Source: Dokdonella_A sp046347015 (GTDB lineage: Bacteria; Pseudomonadota; Gammaproteobacteria; Xanthomonadales; Rhodanobacteraceae). Taken from it: a stretch of DNA of 64,000 nucleotides. The notes under the pieces are model-generated. The model saw nothing but the letters and a program-made list of their open reading frames with translations, searched no databases and was not told the DNA's origin. Positions 43,000-51,885 of this stretch are shown one piece after another (position 1 is the first letter of the stretch; every line of letters begins with the position of its first letter). The position numbers and the translations under genes are program-made. The stretch covers positions 186,001 through 250,000 of the forward strand of contig JAXMHA010000001.1 of NCBI GenBank assembly GCA_046347015.1, in the 5' to 3' direction.

Positions 43000-44172
43000 T
43001 CAGTGCTTCTTCCACAACCCCCGCGGATCGAGCATGAGGCATGCCGGCAGTGACAGCAGCGCCGCGGCGTTGAGCAGCACGAACGTGCCGGCGGTCGGCA
43101 GCAACGGTATCCGCGCAACCTGACGCGGTGCGGCGAGTGCGATTGCCGCCGCGACGTATCCGGCGAGTTGCAACACGAACAGGGTGCGGTAGAACGCGCC
43201 CGGTGCATGTGCCGAAGCGACCAGCGCGGCGATCAGCGCCCACGGCACGATGAGCCGCGCGAGCTTGTGCGACACGAACGCGAACCACACCGGATTGTCG
43301 CGCCACGACAGCAACCTGGGCAGCCGCGCCATCAGTTGCCAGTTGCCGGCGAGCGTGCGCAGCTTGCGCCGGAACTCCTCGCCCTCGTCACCGCTCGCGA
43401 CGTCGATCGCGATTGCGTTGCGCACCATCCACACGCGCTTGCCGGCGAACACCGCGGCGAGCGGCAGGAACATGTCGTCGAGGATCGTCCCGTCCGGCGG
43501 CACGACGATGAGTTCGCGGCGCATCGCATGGATCGCGCCGCTGACGCCGTGCAGCCAGCCGAGCCGCGCTTCGCCTTCGCGCAGCGCCTTTTCCATCCGC
43601 CAGTAGAGCCCGATGTCGGCCGGCCGCGCGCCGGCATCGGTGCTGGTGCGGATCTCGAGTTCGCCGCTGACCGCGCCGACGGCCGGATCGGCCAACGGTT
43701 CGACGAGGCGGCGCAAGGCATACGGCGCGAACCGCTGGCGCGCATCGGTGAACGCGACGATTGGCGTCGTGACCCGCGCCAGCGCCGCCGCCAACGCCGC
43801 CGCCTTGCCACGATTGTCCGCCAGCGCCAGCACGTCGACGCGCGGATCGCCGACGGCGTTCGCCGCGGCCACGGTGCTGTCGGTGCTGCCGTCGCTCGCG
43901 ACGACGACGCGCAGGCAGTCGGCGGGATAGTCCTGCGCCAGCACGTCGCGAACGCGATCGGCAATGCGCGCGCCCTCGTTGTACGCAGCGACGACGACGG
44001 TGACGGGCGGCGTCACGGGTGCGCTTGCCGCCTCGGTGCCCCACAGCCTTGCCTGCGCCGCAACGAGCAACGGGTAGCCGGCATACGCGTAGGCGACGAG
44101 CGCAAGCGCAAGCCAGAAGACGACGATCGCGATCACGATGCGGCGTTCACGGCGTTGGCGTGGCGCCGCCAT
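43000..44172 (-). CDS. Membrane glycosyltransferase family 2
   Basis: A 390-residue protein with an N-terminal membrane helix (IVIAIVVFWLALALVAYAYAGY), a GT2 catalytic domain (VTVVVAAYNEGARIADRV, ASDGSTDST, metal site FTDARQ, later GAIHAMRREL) and about three C-terminal membrane helices. The layout resembles ICAR/HAS-type polysaccharide synthases, but only one gene is here. Its first 26 bp overlap the end of the beta-helix gene upstream, so coupling is possible. glnE follows after 76 bp. Confidence 0.88.
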   Translation of the reverse strand: MAAPRQRRERRIVIAIVVFWLALALVAYAYAGYPLLVAAQARLWGTEAASAPVTPPVTVVVAAYNEGARIADRVRDVLAQDYPADCLRVVVASDGSTDSTVAAANAVGDPRVDVLALADNRGKAAALAAALARVTTPIVAFTDARQRFAPYALRRLVEPLADPAVGAVSGELEIRTSTDAGARPADIGLYWRMEKALREGEARLGWLHGVSGAIHAMRRELIVVPPDGTILDDMFLPLAAVFAGKRVWMVRNAIAIDVASGDEGEEFRRKLRTLAGNWQLMARLPRLLSWRDNPVWFAFVSHKLARLIVPWALIAALVASAHAPGAFYRTLFVLQLAGYVAAAIALAAPRQVARIPLLPTAGTFVLLNAAALLSLPACLMLDPRGLWKKH

Positions 44173-45763
44173 CGAAGCCGTCGAAGAAGATGACGTCGTC
44201 GACGGTCGCGCAGGCTTCGAACGCGCCGATGTCCGGCGACGTGCCGCAAAGGCGCGGGAAACCGGGGCCGCGCTGGTCGTAATCGCGCGCCGTCGGGTTC
44301 GAGCCGGCGTCGAGCGCCGGACTGCCGGTCGCGAGCGACAGCGTCAGCGTCGGCCCGCCATTGTTGGCCAGCGGCTGCAGCAGCGGATCGTACGCCAGCG
44401 TTTCCGGCGGCGGCGTCACCGCAGCCGAAGCCGCCATGATGAGGTCGTGCGCGCCGCCGACGCTCACCGGCACGTCGCTGGCGAGATCGTCGGTCGCGCC
44501 GCCGATGCCATCGCCGCTGTCGGCGGCGATCGTGCTGTCGAGCGTCAGTCCGGCAACGGCATAAGGTTCACCCGTGGTGACGACTGCGATGCCGCCGGCG
44601 CCGGCCGTCGCTGCGTTGAACGCAATCGTCGCGCCGGTCGCCGTCAGCGGCCGTTGCGTCGCGACGGCCCCTCCCGTCGCCGCGGCATTGCCGGCCAATG
44701 TCGAATCCGTCAGCACGAGACTGCTGCCCGGGTCGCCGTAGTTGCTGAAGACGCCCTTGAAGATGCCGCCGCCCGAGCCATCGTGGGCGCTGTTGCCGGA
44801 GATCGTCGAGGCCGCGACCGTCGCGTTGCCGCGCACGAAGATGCCGCCGCCAATGACGGCCTGCCCGGTCGGCGACGTCGCCTGATTGTCCGCGATCGTG
44901 CTGTATTCGGCGTCGAGCGCGCTGCGCACGTACAGCCCGCCGCCGGCAGCCAGGTAGTGTCGGCCGTCACCGGCTGCTTCGCTCGTCACCGAGTTCCCAC
45001 TGACGATGCTGCGCGTCAACACGACATTGCCGGCGACGTAGGCACCGCCGCCATCGGCGACCGCGTCGCCGGCGGCCGAGGCCGACGACCCGCTGAGCGT
45101 GCTGTCGACGAGCGTCAGGTCGCCGCTGACATCGAGCGCGCCGCCGAACGTCAACGGGTTGCCGCCACTGGCGTGGCAATCGTCGATCACGACGCGTTCC
45201 AGTACGACGTTGCCGGAGGTGCGGATGCACGCCGCGAGCCCGGCGGTGCTGACGCCGTTGCGGATCGCGAGATCCGCGATCGTCAACGTGCCGAACCCGA
45301 CCTCGAACGCGCCCGCGGACAACACCCGCCCGCCGTTGCCGTCGATCGCCAGCGCGCCGTGGCCGGGACCTTGCAGCGTCAGGTCGTAGACCGGATGGTC
45401 GCCGAGCGCGCTGATGTCGAGTTTGCCTTGCGTCAGCGTGATCGTGCCGCAGGTGAGTCCACCGAGGTCGATCGTGTCGCCCTCGCCGGCGATCGACAGG
45501 ACCTGCCGCAACGTGCCGTCGCTGCCGTCGTCGGCACAACTGGTGACCGGCAGGACCGCCCGCGGCGTCTTGCCGGACGTGTGCAGGCCCGTCACGACCG
45601 GGCGTGGCAAGACACGCTGGGCGAGCCGCAATGCATACTCCGAACTCGACGCCACCGCTGGCCCTGTCGCGAATGCCGGGGGACCTGCGAACAGCAGCGC
45701 GGAAGCTGCGGCCAGCGCCGTCAGGCGCGGCGCTCGCAATGCGAATGGTTGGGTCGATGGCAT
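44147..45763 (-). CDS. Secreted right-handed beta-helix protein (choice-of-anchor Q type)
   Basis: A 538-residue exported protein with a signal peptide (LTALAAASALLFAGPPAFA). The body consists of beta-helix rungs (repeated LTLVDSTLSGSSAS, STISGNSAHDGSGGGIF and similar). The segment LANNGGPTLTLSLATGSPALDAG with DQRGPGFPRLCGTSPDIGAFE is the choice-of-anchor Q signature. The very end, DDVIFFDGFDGG, resembles the end of the secreted protein at 12283-13029. Likely surface or matrix protein; no catalytic residues were identified. Confidence 0.85.
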   Translation of the reverse strand: MPSTQPFALRAPRLTALAAASALLFAGPPAFATGPAVASSSEYALRLAQRVLPRPVVTGLHTSGKTPRAVLPVTSCADDGSDGTLRQVLSIAGEGDTIDLGGLTCGTITLTQGKLDISALGDHPVYDLTLQGPGHGALAIDGNGGRVLSAGAFEVGFGTLTIADLAIRNGVSTAGLAACIRTSGNVVLERVVIDDCHASGGNPLTFGGALDVSGDLTLVDSTLSGSSASAAGDAVADGGGAYVAGNVVLTRSIVSGNSVTSEAAGDGRHYLAAGGGLYVRSALDAEYSTIADNQATSPTGQAVIGGGIFVRGNATVAASTISGNSAHDGSGGGIFKGVFSNYGDPGSSLVLTDSTLAGNAAATGGAVATQRPLTATGATIAFNAATAGAGGIAVVTTGEPYAVAGLTLDSTIAADSGDGIGGATDDLASDVPVSVGGAHDLIMAASAAVTPPPETLAYDPLLQPLANNGGPTLTLSLATGSPALDAGSNPTARDYDQRGPGFPRLCGTSPDIGAFEACATVDDVIFFDGFDGGATPTP

Positions 45764-45959
45764 CGGGCCCCAGGCTCAGCGGTCGATCAATCGCCGTGCA
45801 CGTTACCGCAAAGCCCGGGGATGATGCGATGCCGAAGCCGGGGACGTGGCGAAGCCCGTGCCGTCCGACCCGTCCCGGGACGAAGCGGGAGCCGATCGTG
45901 CAATGACAGGCACCGTGGACCGGTCTTGGGTGCAGTTTCGCAACTCGAGGCGCATCGCG

Positions 45960-46916
45960 ATGTCCCGCTGGTTCACCCGCTGGCTTGCAACTTCCATCGC
46001 GGCACTGACGCTGGCGTCGTGCGCGAGCGCCGCACCGACCGTGGCGCCCGAGTTCACCGGCATCGCGCACTGGATCAACTCGCCGCCGCTGACGATGGCA
46101 AAGCTGCGCGGCAAGGTGGTGTTGATCGACTTCTGGACGTACTCGTGCATCAACTGCCTGCGCACGCTGCCGTACGTCACGCGCTGGTACGACACGTACA
46201 AGGACCAGGGCCTCGTCGTGGTCGGCGTGCACTCGCCGGAATTCGACTTCGAGAAGTCCGAGGCGAACGTCGAACGCGCGGTGCGGCACTTCGGCATCCA
46301 CTACCCGGTCGCGATGGACAACGACATGGCCACGTGGAATGCATGGGGCAACCAGTTCTGGCCCGCGGAATACCTGGTGGACCGCAACGGCAACGTCGTG
46401 CTGCACCACTACGGCGAGGGCCGCTACGCGGAGATGGAGAATGCGATCCGCAAGGAACTGGCGATGGCGCCGATGACCGCGAAAGCCGCGGCCGGGCAGG
46501 CCGGCCTCGGCGGGATCCGCTCGCCGGAAATGTACTTCGGCCTCGACCGCGTCCGGAACCTCGCCAACCTCGTTGCACTGCCGCGCCTGTCGCACCGGTA
46601 CACCGCGCCATCGAGCGTGCCGCTCAACCAGTTCGCGCTGGACGGCCGATGGCGCCTGACCGGTACCTACGCCGAGGCGACCGGTGATGATGCCGGCATC
46701 CGGCTGCACTTCGATTCCGGCAAGGTGTACATGGTCGCGTCGAGCGAAACGCCGGTCACGCTGTCGATCTCGGTCGACGGCAAGCCGCAGCCGCCCGTCA
46801 CGGTGCACGACAGCCGCATGTACACGCTGTACGACGGCACGGACTACCGCCCGCACGTCATCAGGATCGACGTACCGAAGGCGGGCTTGCGCGCCTACAC
46901 CTTCACGTTCGGCTGA
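45960..46916 (+). CDS. Exported thioredoxin-like protein with DipZ-type C-terminal domain
   Basis: A 318-residue protein with an N-terminal signal ending in LASC (a possible lipobox, Cys21), so it may be a lipoprotein or a periplasmic protein. The thioredoxin domain has the active site CINC (Cys63, Cys66) in FWTYSCINCLRTLPYV and the cis-Pro region WNAWGNQFWPAEYLVD. The C-terminal half (RWRLTGTYAEATGDDAGIRLHF) is the beta-sandwich found after thioredoxin in DipZ-like proteins. No CcdA membrane domain is present. It is followed 64 bp later by an exported cyclophilin. Confidence 0.88.
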   Translation: MSRWFTRWLATSIAALTLASCASAAPTVAPEFTGIAHWINSPPLTMAKLRGKVVLIDFWTYSCINCLRTLPYVTRWYDTYKDQGLVVVGVHSPEFDFEKSEANVERAVRHFGIHYPVAMDNDMATWNAWGNQFWPAEYLVDRNGNVVLHHYGEGRYAEMENAIRKELAMAPMTAKAAAGQAGLGGIRSPEMYFGLDRVRNLANLVALPRLSHRYTAPSSVPLNQFALDGRWRLTGTYAEATGDDAGIRLHFDSGKVYMVASSETPVTLSISVDGKPQPPVTVHDSRMYTLYDGTDYRPHVIRIDVPKAGLRAYTFTFG

Positions 46917-46980
46917 GACCCTTGCGGCGTGACGATTGCGCGGGTCCAATGGCGGCACCGAATCCCGCAGCGGAGCCGCC

Positions 46981-47952
46981 ATGAGCAAGGTGCTTGCCAT
47001 TGCACTGGCCGTCGGCGTGGCATCGACGCTTCCCGCGCACGGCGCTGGCACGCCGCCAAAGCCGACCATGCAACAGGTGCTCGACCGGTCGCAGCCGTCG
47101 GACTGGCGCGCGCTCGATCCGGACTCGACGCTGTACATGGACCTGCCGCAGGGTCGCGTCGTGATCGCGCTCGATCCCGCGTACGCTCCGCTGCACGTTG
47201 CCAACCTGCGCACGCTGGCGCGGCAACACTACTGGGATGGACTCGCGATCGTGCGCGTGCAGGACGATTTCGTCACGCAATGGGGCGATCCCGCAGCCGA
47301 AGCCGATGGCAAGGCGCACGTGCGCCCGCTCGGCAACGCGAAGGCGACGCTTGCCCCCGAATTCGAGCGCGCGATTGCCGCCGACCTGCCATTCACGAAG
47401 CTGCCGGACGGTGACGTGTATGCGCCGGAGGTCGGCTTTGGCGACGGCTTCCCGGTTGCCCGGGATCCGCAGGCCGGCAAGACCTGGCTTGCCCACTGTT
47501 ACGGCATGGTCGGCGCCGGACGCGACAACTCACCCGAATCGGGGCCGGGTACCGAACTCTACGTCGTGATCGGGCAGGCACCGCGGCAACTCGACCGCAA
47601 CATCGCGCTGGTCGGACGCGTCGTGCAGGGCATGGAGATCCTGTCCGCGCTGCCACGCGGCGACGGCGCGATGGGGTTTTACACGAAGGCGTCGCAGCGC
47701 ACGCCGATCCTGCGCGTTCGCCTTGCGTCCGAATTGCCGCCGGCGCAGCGCATCGATTTCGAAGTCCTGCGTACCGATACACCGACCTTCGACGCACTGG
47801 TCGAATCGCGCCGCAACCGCAGTGATGCGTGGTACCTGCACAAGGCAGGCCACATCGACCTCTGCAACGTGCCGCTGCCGGTGCGCGTCGTTCCACCGCG
47901 GTCACGTGGGCAGGCACCGAAACCGGACGCGGCGAAACGGCACGGCCGCTGA
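46981..47952 (+). CDS. Exported cyclophilin-type peptidyl-prolyl isomerase
   Basis: A 323-residue protein with a signal peptide (VLAIALAVGVASTLPAHG). The cyclophilin core includes VVIALDPAYAPLHVANLRTLA, then IVRVQDDFVTQWGDP (the Arg corresponds to the catalytic Arg of FHRV) and GRVVQGMEIL. Several conserved aromatic positions are changed and there is a long insert between about residues 110 and 160, so isomerase activity is likely but not certain. GGAG lies upstream of ATG 46981. Confidence 0.88.
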   Translation: MSKVLAIALAVGVASTLPAHGAGTPPKPTMQQVLDRSQPSDWRALDPDSTLYMDLPQGRVVIALDPAYAPLHVANLRTLARQHYWDGLAIVRVQDDFVTQWGDPAAEADGKAHVRPLGNAKATLAPEFERAIAADLPFTKLPDGDVYAPEVGFGDGFPVARDPQAGKTWLAHCYGMVGAGRDNSPESGPGTELYVVIGQAPRQLDRNIALVGRVVQGMEILSALPRGDGAMGFYTKASQRTPILRVRLASELPPAQRIDFEVLRTDTPTFDALVESRRNRSDAWYLHKAGHIDLCNVPLPVRVVPPRSRGQAPKPDAAKRHGR

Positions 47953-48030
47953 ACGCGTGGCGCGGCGCACTGCTGGAATCCGCGGGTCCGGCAGGTACCA
48001 TGCCGGCACGATCGATCAGGGAGAACGCCG

Positions 48031-48468
48031 ATGAACGCGATTGCCAAGGACACCGTCGCCACCGTGATTCCGTCGCTGCGTTACCGCAACGCGCTGGCAA
48101 TGATCGACTGGCTGTGCAACGCGTTCGGCTTCGCCAAGCAGGCGGTGTACGCCGACGGCGATGTCGTGCACCACGCCCAGCTCACGTTCGGCCGCGGCAT
48201 GGTCATGCTGGGTTCGGTCGACAACCGGTCCGCGTGGGGTCAGCGCATTGCGCAGCCGGATGAGATTGGCGGACGCGAGACGCAGGCCTGCTGCATCATC
48301 GTTGCCGACTGCGAGGCGCATTTCGCGCATGCCAAGGCCGCCGGCGCGGAAATCGTCGACCCGCTGGAAGCCAGGGACTACGGTGGCAGCGGCTACAGCT
48401 GCCGCGATCCGGAAGGACACCTGTGGTGGTTCGGTGATTACGATCCGTGGGCCGAGCCGCCTGCCTGA
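48031..48468 (+). CDS. VOC family (glyoxalase/bleomycin-resistance fold) protein
   Basis: A 145-residue cytoplasmic protein of the PhnB/YdeM-like VOC type: VIPSLRYRNALAMIDWLCNAFGF, QLTFGRGMVMLG and the C-terminal CRDPEGHLWWFGDYDPW. The ATG at 48031 follows GGGAGAA. Substrate unknown; many such proteins bind a metal through His/Glu residues, here His48 or Glu of DPEGH as candidates. Confidence 0.88.
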   Translation: MNAIAKDTVATVIPSLRYRNALAMIDWLCNAFGFAKQAVYADGDVVHHAQLTFGRGMVMLGSVDNRSAWGQRIAQPDEIGGRETQACCIIVADCEAHFAHAKAAGAEIVDPLEARDYGGSGYSCRDPEGHLWWFGDYDPWAEPPA

Positions 48469-48538
48469 CGGCGAGCACCCCGCCGTCACGAGGCGGGTGA
48501 ATGAATCCGCGTCCGTCGAATGCCGTTCGGGCTTCGCG

Positions 48539-49642
48539 TCAACCCGCAGCGGCCGCCACGTCGTCCCAGTACGCAGCCCGCAGCAATTCGTGGAAGTGGT
48601 GCAGTCCGTTCTCGCGCAGTGGATTCAGGCGGCCGGCACGATACGAGCCCGACGCGAGCCCGCGCTGCACGGCCTCGCAGATCGCGACGTCCTGCAGTTG
48701 CACGAGGTCGCTGAAGGCGTGGTCGCGGGAGTGGCGCCGCGCGACGTCGGCCGGGTCCTCGTCGCGCGGGTAGTAGTAGTCGAACTCGACGCGGCAGCGC
48801 TGCGCGCCGAGTGGCAGCACCCGGTTGGTCTGCAGGCGGCCGGGCATCACGTTCAACATCGTGTTCGGCCAGATCATCCAGTAACGCGCTTCGCCGCTGC
48901 CGTACAACGCATCGCCGCTGTCGAGCGGGCTGTGCTGCATCGAGCTCCAGCGCGCGGTTTCGACGACGTAACTGCGGTAGTCGAGCATGCGGTTGAGTTC
49001 CGGGTGGATGTGCGGGATGTGGTAGCCCTCGAGGTAGTTGTCGACGTACGCCTTCCAGTTGCATCCGATGTCGTACGCGACGCGATCGTGGAAGCGGAAG
49101 GTCGACAGCGCGGTGTCGCCGAGCCGCGCGCCGATGCCTTCGAGGACTTCGCCGAGTGGTGGCGCTGCGGCATCGAGACACGCGAACACGAATCCCTGCC
49201 AGCCTTCCGCGCGGGCTTCGGGCAAGCGGACCGCGGTCACGTCGAATGCTTCGGCGGTCTGCATTTCGGGCGCACTCAGCAGGCGCCCGTCGAGCGCGTA
49301 GGTCCAGCCGTGGTAGCGGCAGCGCAGCCGCTTCGCGCCATGGCCGGCGCACGTCGCGAGCGGGCCGGCCCGGTGGCGGCAAACGTTGTGCAACGCGCGC
49401 AACTCCCCGTCCTCGCCGCGCACCAGCAACAGCGGGACGCCGGCGATGTCGACCGGAACGTGGTCACCCGCCTGCGCGAGTTCGTCCGCACGGGCGGCCA
49501 ATTGCCAGCTCCGCGCGAACACCGCGCGCCGGTCGAGCGCCGCGCATTCCTCGTCGACGTAGAAATGCGCCGGCAACGCGGACGCACGGGCGAGGGCCTG
49601 CGCCGAAAGCGCGGCGTCCTGTCGTGCTGGCGGCCCGGCCAC
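48539..49642 (-). CDS. Rieske [2Fe-2S] aromatic-ring-hydroxylating oxygenase, alpha subunit
   Basis: A 367-residue oxygenase component. The Rieske motif CRH...CRYH (Cys88, His90, Cys108, His111) and the mononuclear iron site in NWKAYVDNYLEGYHIPHIHPEL cut here to EGYHIPHIH are intact. The latter resembles choline/carnitine monooxygenases (CntA/YeaW), so a quaternary amine substrate is plausible. The GTG start at 49642 is 1 bp after the stop of the metallopeptidase gene and lacks its own ribosome binding site, so translation is probably coupled. No reductase gene is adjacent. Confidence 0.88.
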   Translation of the reverse strand: MAGPPARQDAALSAQALARASALPAHFYVDEECAALDRRAVFARSWQLAARADELAQAGDHVPVDIAGVPLLLVRGEDGELRALHNVCRHRAGPLATCAGHGAKRLRCRYHGWTYALDGRLLSAPEMQTAEAFDVTAVRLPEARAEGWQGFVFACLDAAAPPLGEVLEGIGARLGDTALSTFRFHDRVAYDIGCNWKAYVDNYLEGYHIPHIHPELNRMLDYRSYVVETARWSSMQHSPLDSGDALYGSGEARYWMIWPNTMLNVMPGRLQTNRVLPLGAQRCRVEFDYYYPRDEDPADVARRHSRDHAFSDLVQLQDVAICEAVQRGLASGSYRAGRLNPLRENGLHHFHELLRAAYWDDVAAAAG

Positions 49643-49643
49643 G

Positions 49644-50510
49644 CTACAGCGTCTGCGCGTTGAAGGTGTCGCAGGCCTTGATGTCGCCGGACTGGAAGCC
49701 GGTCTTGAACCAGCGCACGCGCTCCGCCGACGTGCCGTGCGTGAACGTATCCGGCGCCACGGTCCCGCGGGCTTCGCGTTGCAAAGTGTCGTCACCGATC
49801 TGCGAAGCGGCATTCAGCGCGCTCTCGATGTCGCCCGGCTGCAGCCACTGCAGTTGCTGCTGCGAGCGGTTGGCCCAGACTCCGGCAAGGCAGTCCGCCT
49901 GCAGTTCGAGGCGCACCGAAAGGCCGTCGGCGCCTTCCATCGGCGCGCCGCGTGCCTGCGCCTGCTTCTCGGCCCGCATGATGCCGAGCTCGTTCTGCAC
50001 GTGATGACCGACTTCGTGCGCGATGACGTAGGCACGCGCGAAATCGCTGTTCGAGTGGAACCGTGTCGCGAGTTCCTGGAAGAAGTCGAGATCAAGATAG
50101 ACCTGCTGGTCACCCGGGCAGTAGAACGGCCCGACCGCAGCCGAGGCGCCGCCGCAGGCCGTGGCCACCGATCCGTGGAACAGCACCAGCTTCGGATCGG
50201 TATATTGCTGTCCAACCTGCTGGAAATAGCGGCTCCAGACATCCTCGGTGCTGCCGAGGATGCTGCTGACGAACTGGACCTGCGGATCGTTCTTGTCGAT
50301 CGGGGCCGTTTGCTGCGCGCCCCCGGTTGCGCCCATGTCACCGCCGCCGAGCAACCCGAAGATCAGGTTCCGGGTCGATGGAAAGAAGATCGCGATGATG
50401 ATCGCGATGATCGTGCCGCCAAGGCCGAGGTGAATCCGTCCGAACCCGAGCCCGCCGCCGCCGCTGTCCTCGACCACGTTGTCGCTTTGCCGCCCCTTCT
50501 GCCAGAGCAT
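49644..50510 (-). CDS. Neutral zinc metallopeptidase (YpfJ/KPN_02809 family)
   Basis: A 288-residue protein with one N-terminal membrane segment (GGTIIAIIIAIFF, about residues 31-43) and a periplasmic peptidase domain. The zinc motif HEVGHH spans residues 165-170, with downstream ELQADCLAG providing the third ligand. ATG 50510 has a strong GGGAGG site. Physiological substrates of this family are not established. The Rieske gene follows after 1 bp. Confidence 0.92.
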   Translation of the reverse strand: MLWQKGRQSDNVVEDSGGGGLGFGRIHLGLGGTIIAIIIAIFFPSTRNLIFGLLGGGDMGATGGAQQTAPIDKNDPQVQFVSSILGSTEDVWSRYFQQVGQQYTDPKLVLFHGSVATACGGASAAVGPFYCPGDQQVYLDLDFFQELATRFHSNSDFARAYVIAHEVGHHVQNELGIMRAEKQAQARGAPMEGADGLSVRLELQADCLAGVWANRSQQQLQWLQPGDIESALNAASQIGDDTLQREARGTVAPDTFTHGTSAERVRWFKTGFQSGDIKACDTFNAQTL

Positions 50511-50711
50511 GGTGACCTCCCTTGTGGCTTAGATGCCGCACTCGTCGGCTCGGGCCGCTACTGTGCTCAAGCAGGCGGTCGACCGCAAGCGCTTCGACCG
50601 GGCAACGGCTTTCCGCGGGATGCGGCCGGCACGATTCGATGACGTTGTTGCGCCGCACGCCGCGTCAGCGCATCATACACAAATGCGAATGGTTCTCAGT
50701 TGGTGCCACGA

Positions 50712-51275
50712 ATGACTCGCTCTGCCGTTTTGGTCACCGCCATTGCCGCTCTGGGTTGCGTGGCCGTTTCGTGGTCGGTCGTTCGGGCAGCCGATGAAGG
50801 CGCGAAGCCGACCGCCGCACCGGACGCCGCCTCGCTGCAGCGACAGGTCGATGCGCTGAAATCCCGCCTCGATGCATTGGACAAGCGCGTGCCGCCACCC
50901 GAACTCGGCAACCAGATGATCGAACTGCAGATCCGCCACGATCGCCTGTGGTGGGCGGGCCAGGCCGGCAACTGGAATCTCGCCTATTACATGGTCGGCG
51001 AGATGGGCGAAACTCTGGCCGGCATCGAGGAAACCAACGGCGACGCCGCCGAACTGCAGCCGCAGAAACTGTCCGAAGTCATGCCATCGATCATGAACCC
51101 GGCGATCAAGGGTGTGCAGGATGCGTTGGCAAAGAAGGATCGCGCGGCGTTCGACAAGGCCTACGATGACCTGTCAGGCGCCTGCACCGCCTGCCACAAG
51201 GTCGCCGGCAACGAATTCCTGGTCATCCAGCGACCGCGCACGCCGCTCCTCGACAACCTGCGCTACTCCCCTTGA
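50712..51275 (+). CDS. Exported mono-heme c-type cytochrome-like protein
   Basis: A 187-residue exported protein with signal peptide (AVLVTAIAALGCVAVSWSVVRA). A short coiled coil (SLQRQVDALKSRLDALDKRV, residues 41-60) precedes a helical domain. One heme-binding CTACH motif lies near the C-terminus (Cys158, Cys161, His162). The C-terminal position of the heme site resembles cytochrome c-prime-like helical bundles. Redox partner unknown. ATG 50712 was preferred; upstream TTG/GTG codons in frame are possible. Confidence 0.85.
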   Translation: MTRSAVLVTAIAALGCVAVSWSVVRAADEGAKPTAAPDAASLQRQVDALKSRLDALDKRVPPPELGNQMIELQIRHDRLWWAGQAGNWNLAYYMVGEMGETLAGIEETNGDAAELQPQKLSEVMPSIMNPAIKGVQDALAKKDRAAFDKAYDDLSGACTACHKVAGNEFLVIQRPRTPLLDNLRYSP

Positions 51276-51312
51276 ACCTCGGGGGTTGGCGTCATCATTG
51301 TCCAGTTTGGAC

Positions 51313-51341
51313 CGGTGCCGCGTGACGGCGCCGCTTTTTTT
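51313..51341 (+). terminator. Intrinsic terminator after the cytochrome gene
   Basis: Stem CGGTGCC (51313-51319) with GGCGCCG (51327-51333), one G-U pair, 7-base loop, then C and seven T (51335-51341). It lies 37 bp after the cytochrome stop and ends 25 bp before the tpx ATG, so tpx would need its own promoter inside or just before this element. Confidence 0.75.
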
Positions 51342-51366
51342 CATTCACCAAGGAGGCAACAAGGAA

Positions 51367-51867
51367 ATGTCCACGGTCAAGTTCAAGGGCAATCCCGTGC
51401 AAGTCGGCGGCAAGCTGCCGGTCAAGGGCGCGAAGGCGCCGTCATTCAAGCTGGTCGACAAGACACTCGCAGACCGCACCCTTGCGGACTTCGCCGGCAA
51501 GCGCAAGGTGCTGAACATTTTCCCGAGCATCGACACCGGCGTGTGCGCGGCGTCGGTACGGCGCTTCAACCAGCTGGCTTCGGGCCTGAAGGACACGGTC
51601 GTGCTCTGCATTTCAGCCGACCTGCCGTTCGCGCAGGGGCGCTTCTGCGGCGCCGAAGGCATCGAAAACGTGACGACGTTGTCGACGATGCGCGGCCGCG
51701 AATTCCTCGATGCTTACGGCGTCGCGATGCAGGACGGTCCGCTCGGCGGGCTCGCCGCACGTGCGGTGGTCGTGCTGGACCGTGACGACACGGTCCGCCA
51801 CGTGCAACTCGTCGACGAGATCACCCACGAACCCGACTACGACGCCGCGGTTGCGGCGCTCGGCTGA
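51367..51867 (+). CDS. tpx: Thiol peroxidase Tpx
   Basis: Atypical 2-Cys peroxiredoxin reducing hydrogen and alkyl peroxides with thioredoxin. At 166 residues it matches the family. The peroxidatic Cys60 lies in PSIDTGVCAASVRRFN and the resolving Cys94 in ADLPFAQGRFCGAEGI. AAGGAGG and AAGGA lie upstream of ATG 51367. hslR follows after 18 bp. Confidence 0.96.
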   Translation: MSTVKFKGNPVQVGGKLPVKGAKAPSFKLVDKTLADRTLADFAGKRKVLNIFPSIDTGVCAASVRRFNQLASGLKDTVVLCISADLPFAQGRFCGAEGIENVTTLSTMRGREFLDAYGVAMQDGPLGGLAARAVVVLDRDDTVRHVQLVDEITHEPDYDAAVAALG

Positions 51868-51885
51868 TGCGACGACGGCTCCGGT

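Noticed and set aside
40299..43037. 912-codon open frame on the plus strand
   Set aside because: Antisense to glnE; composition typical of shadow frames.
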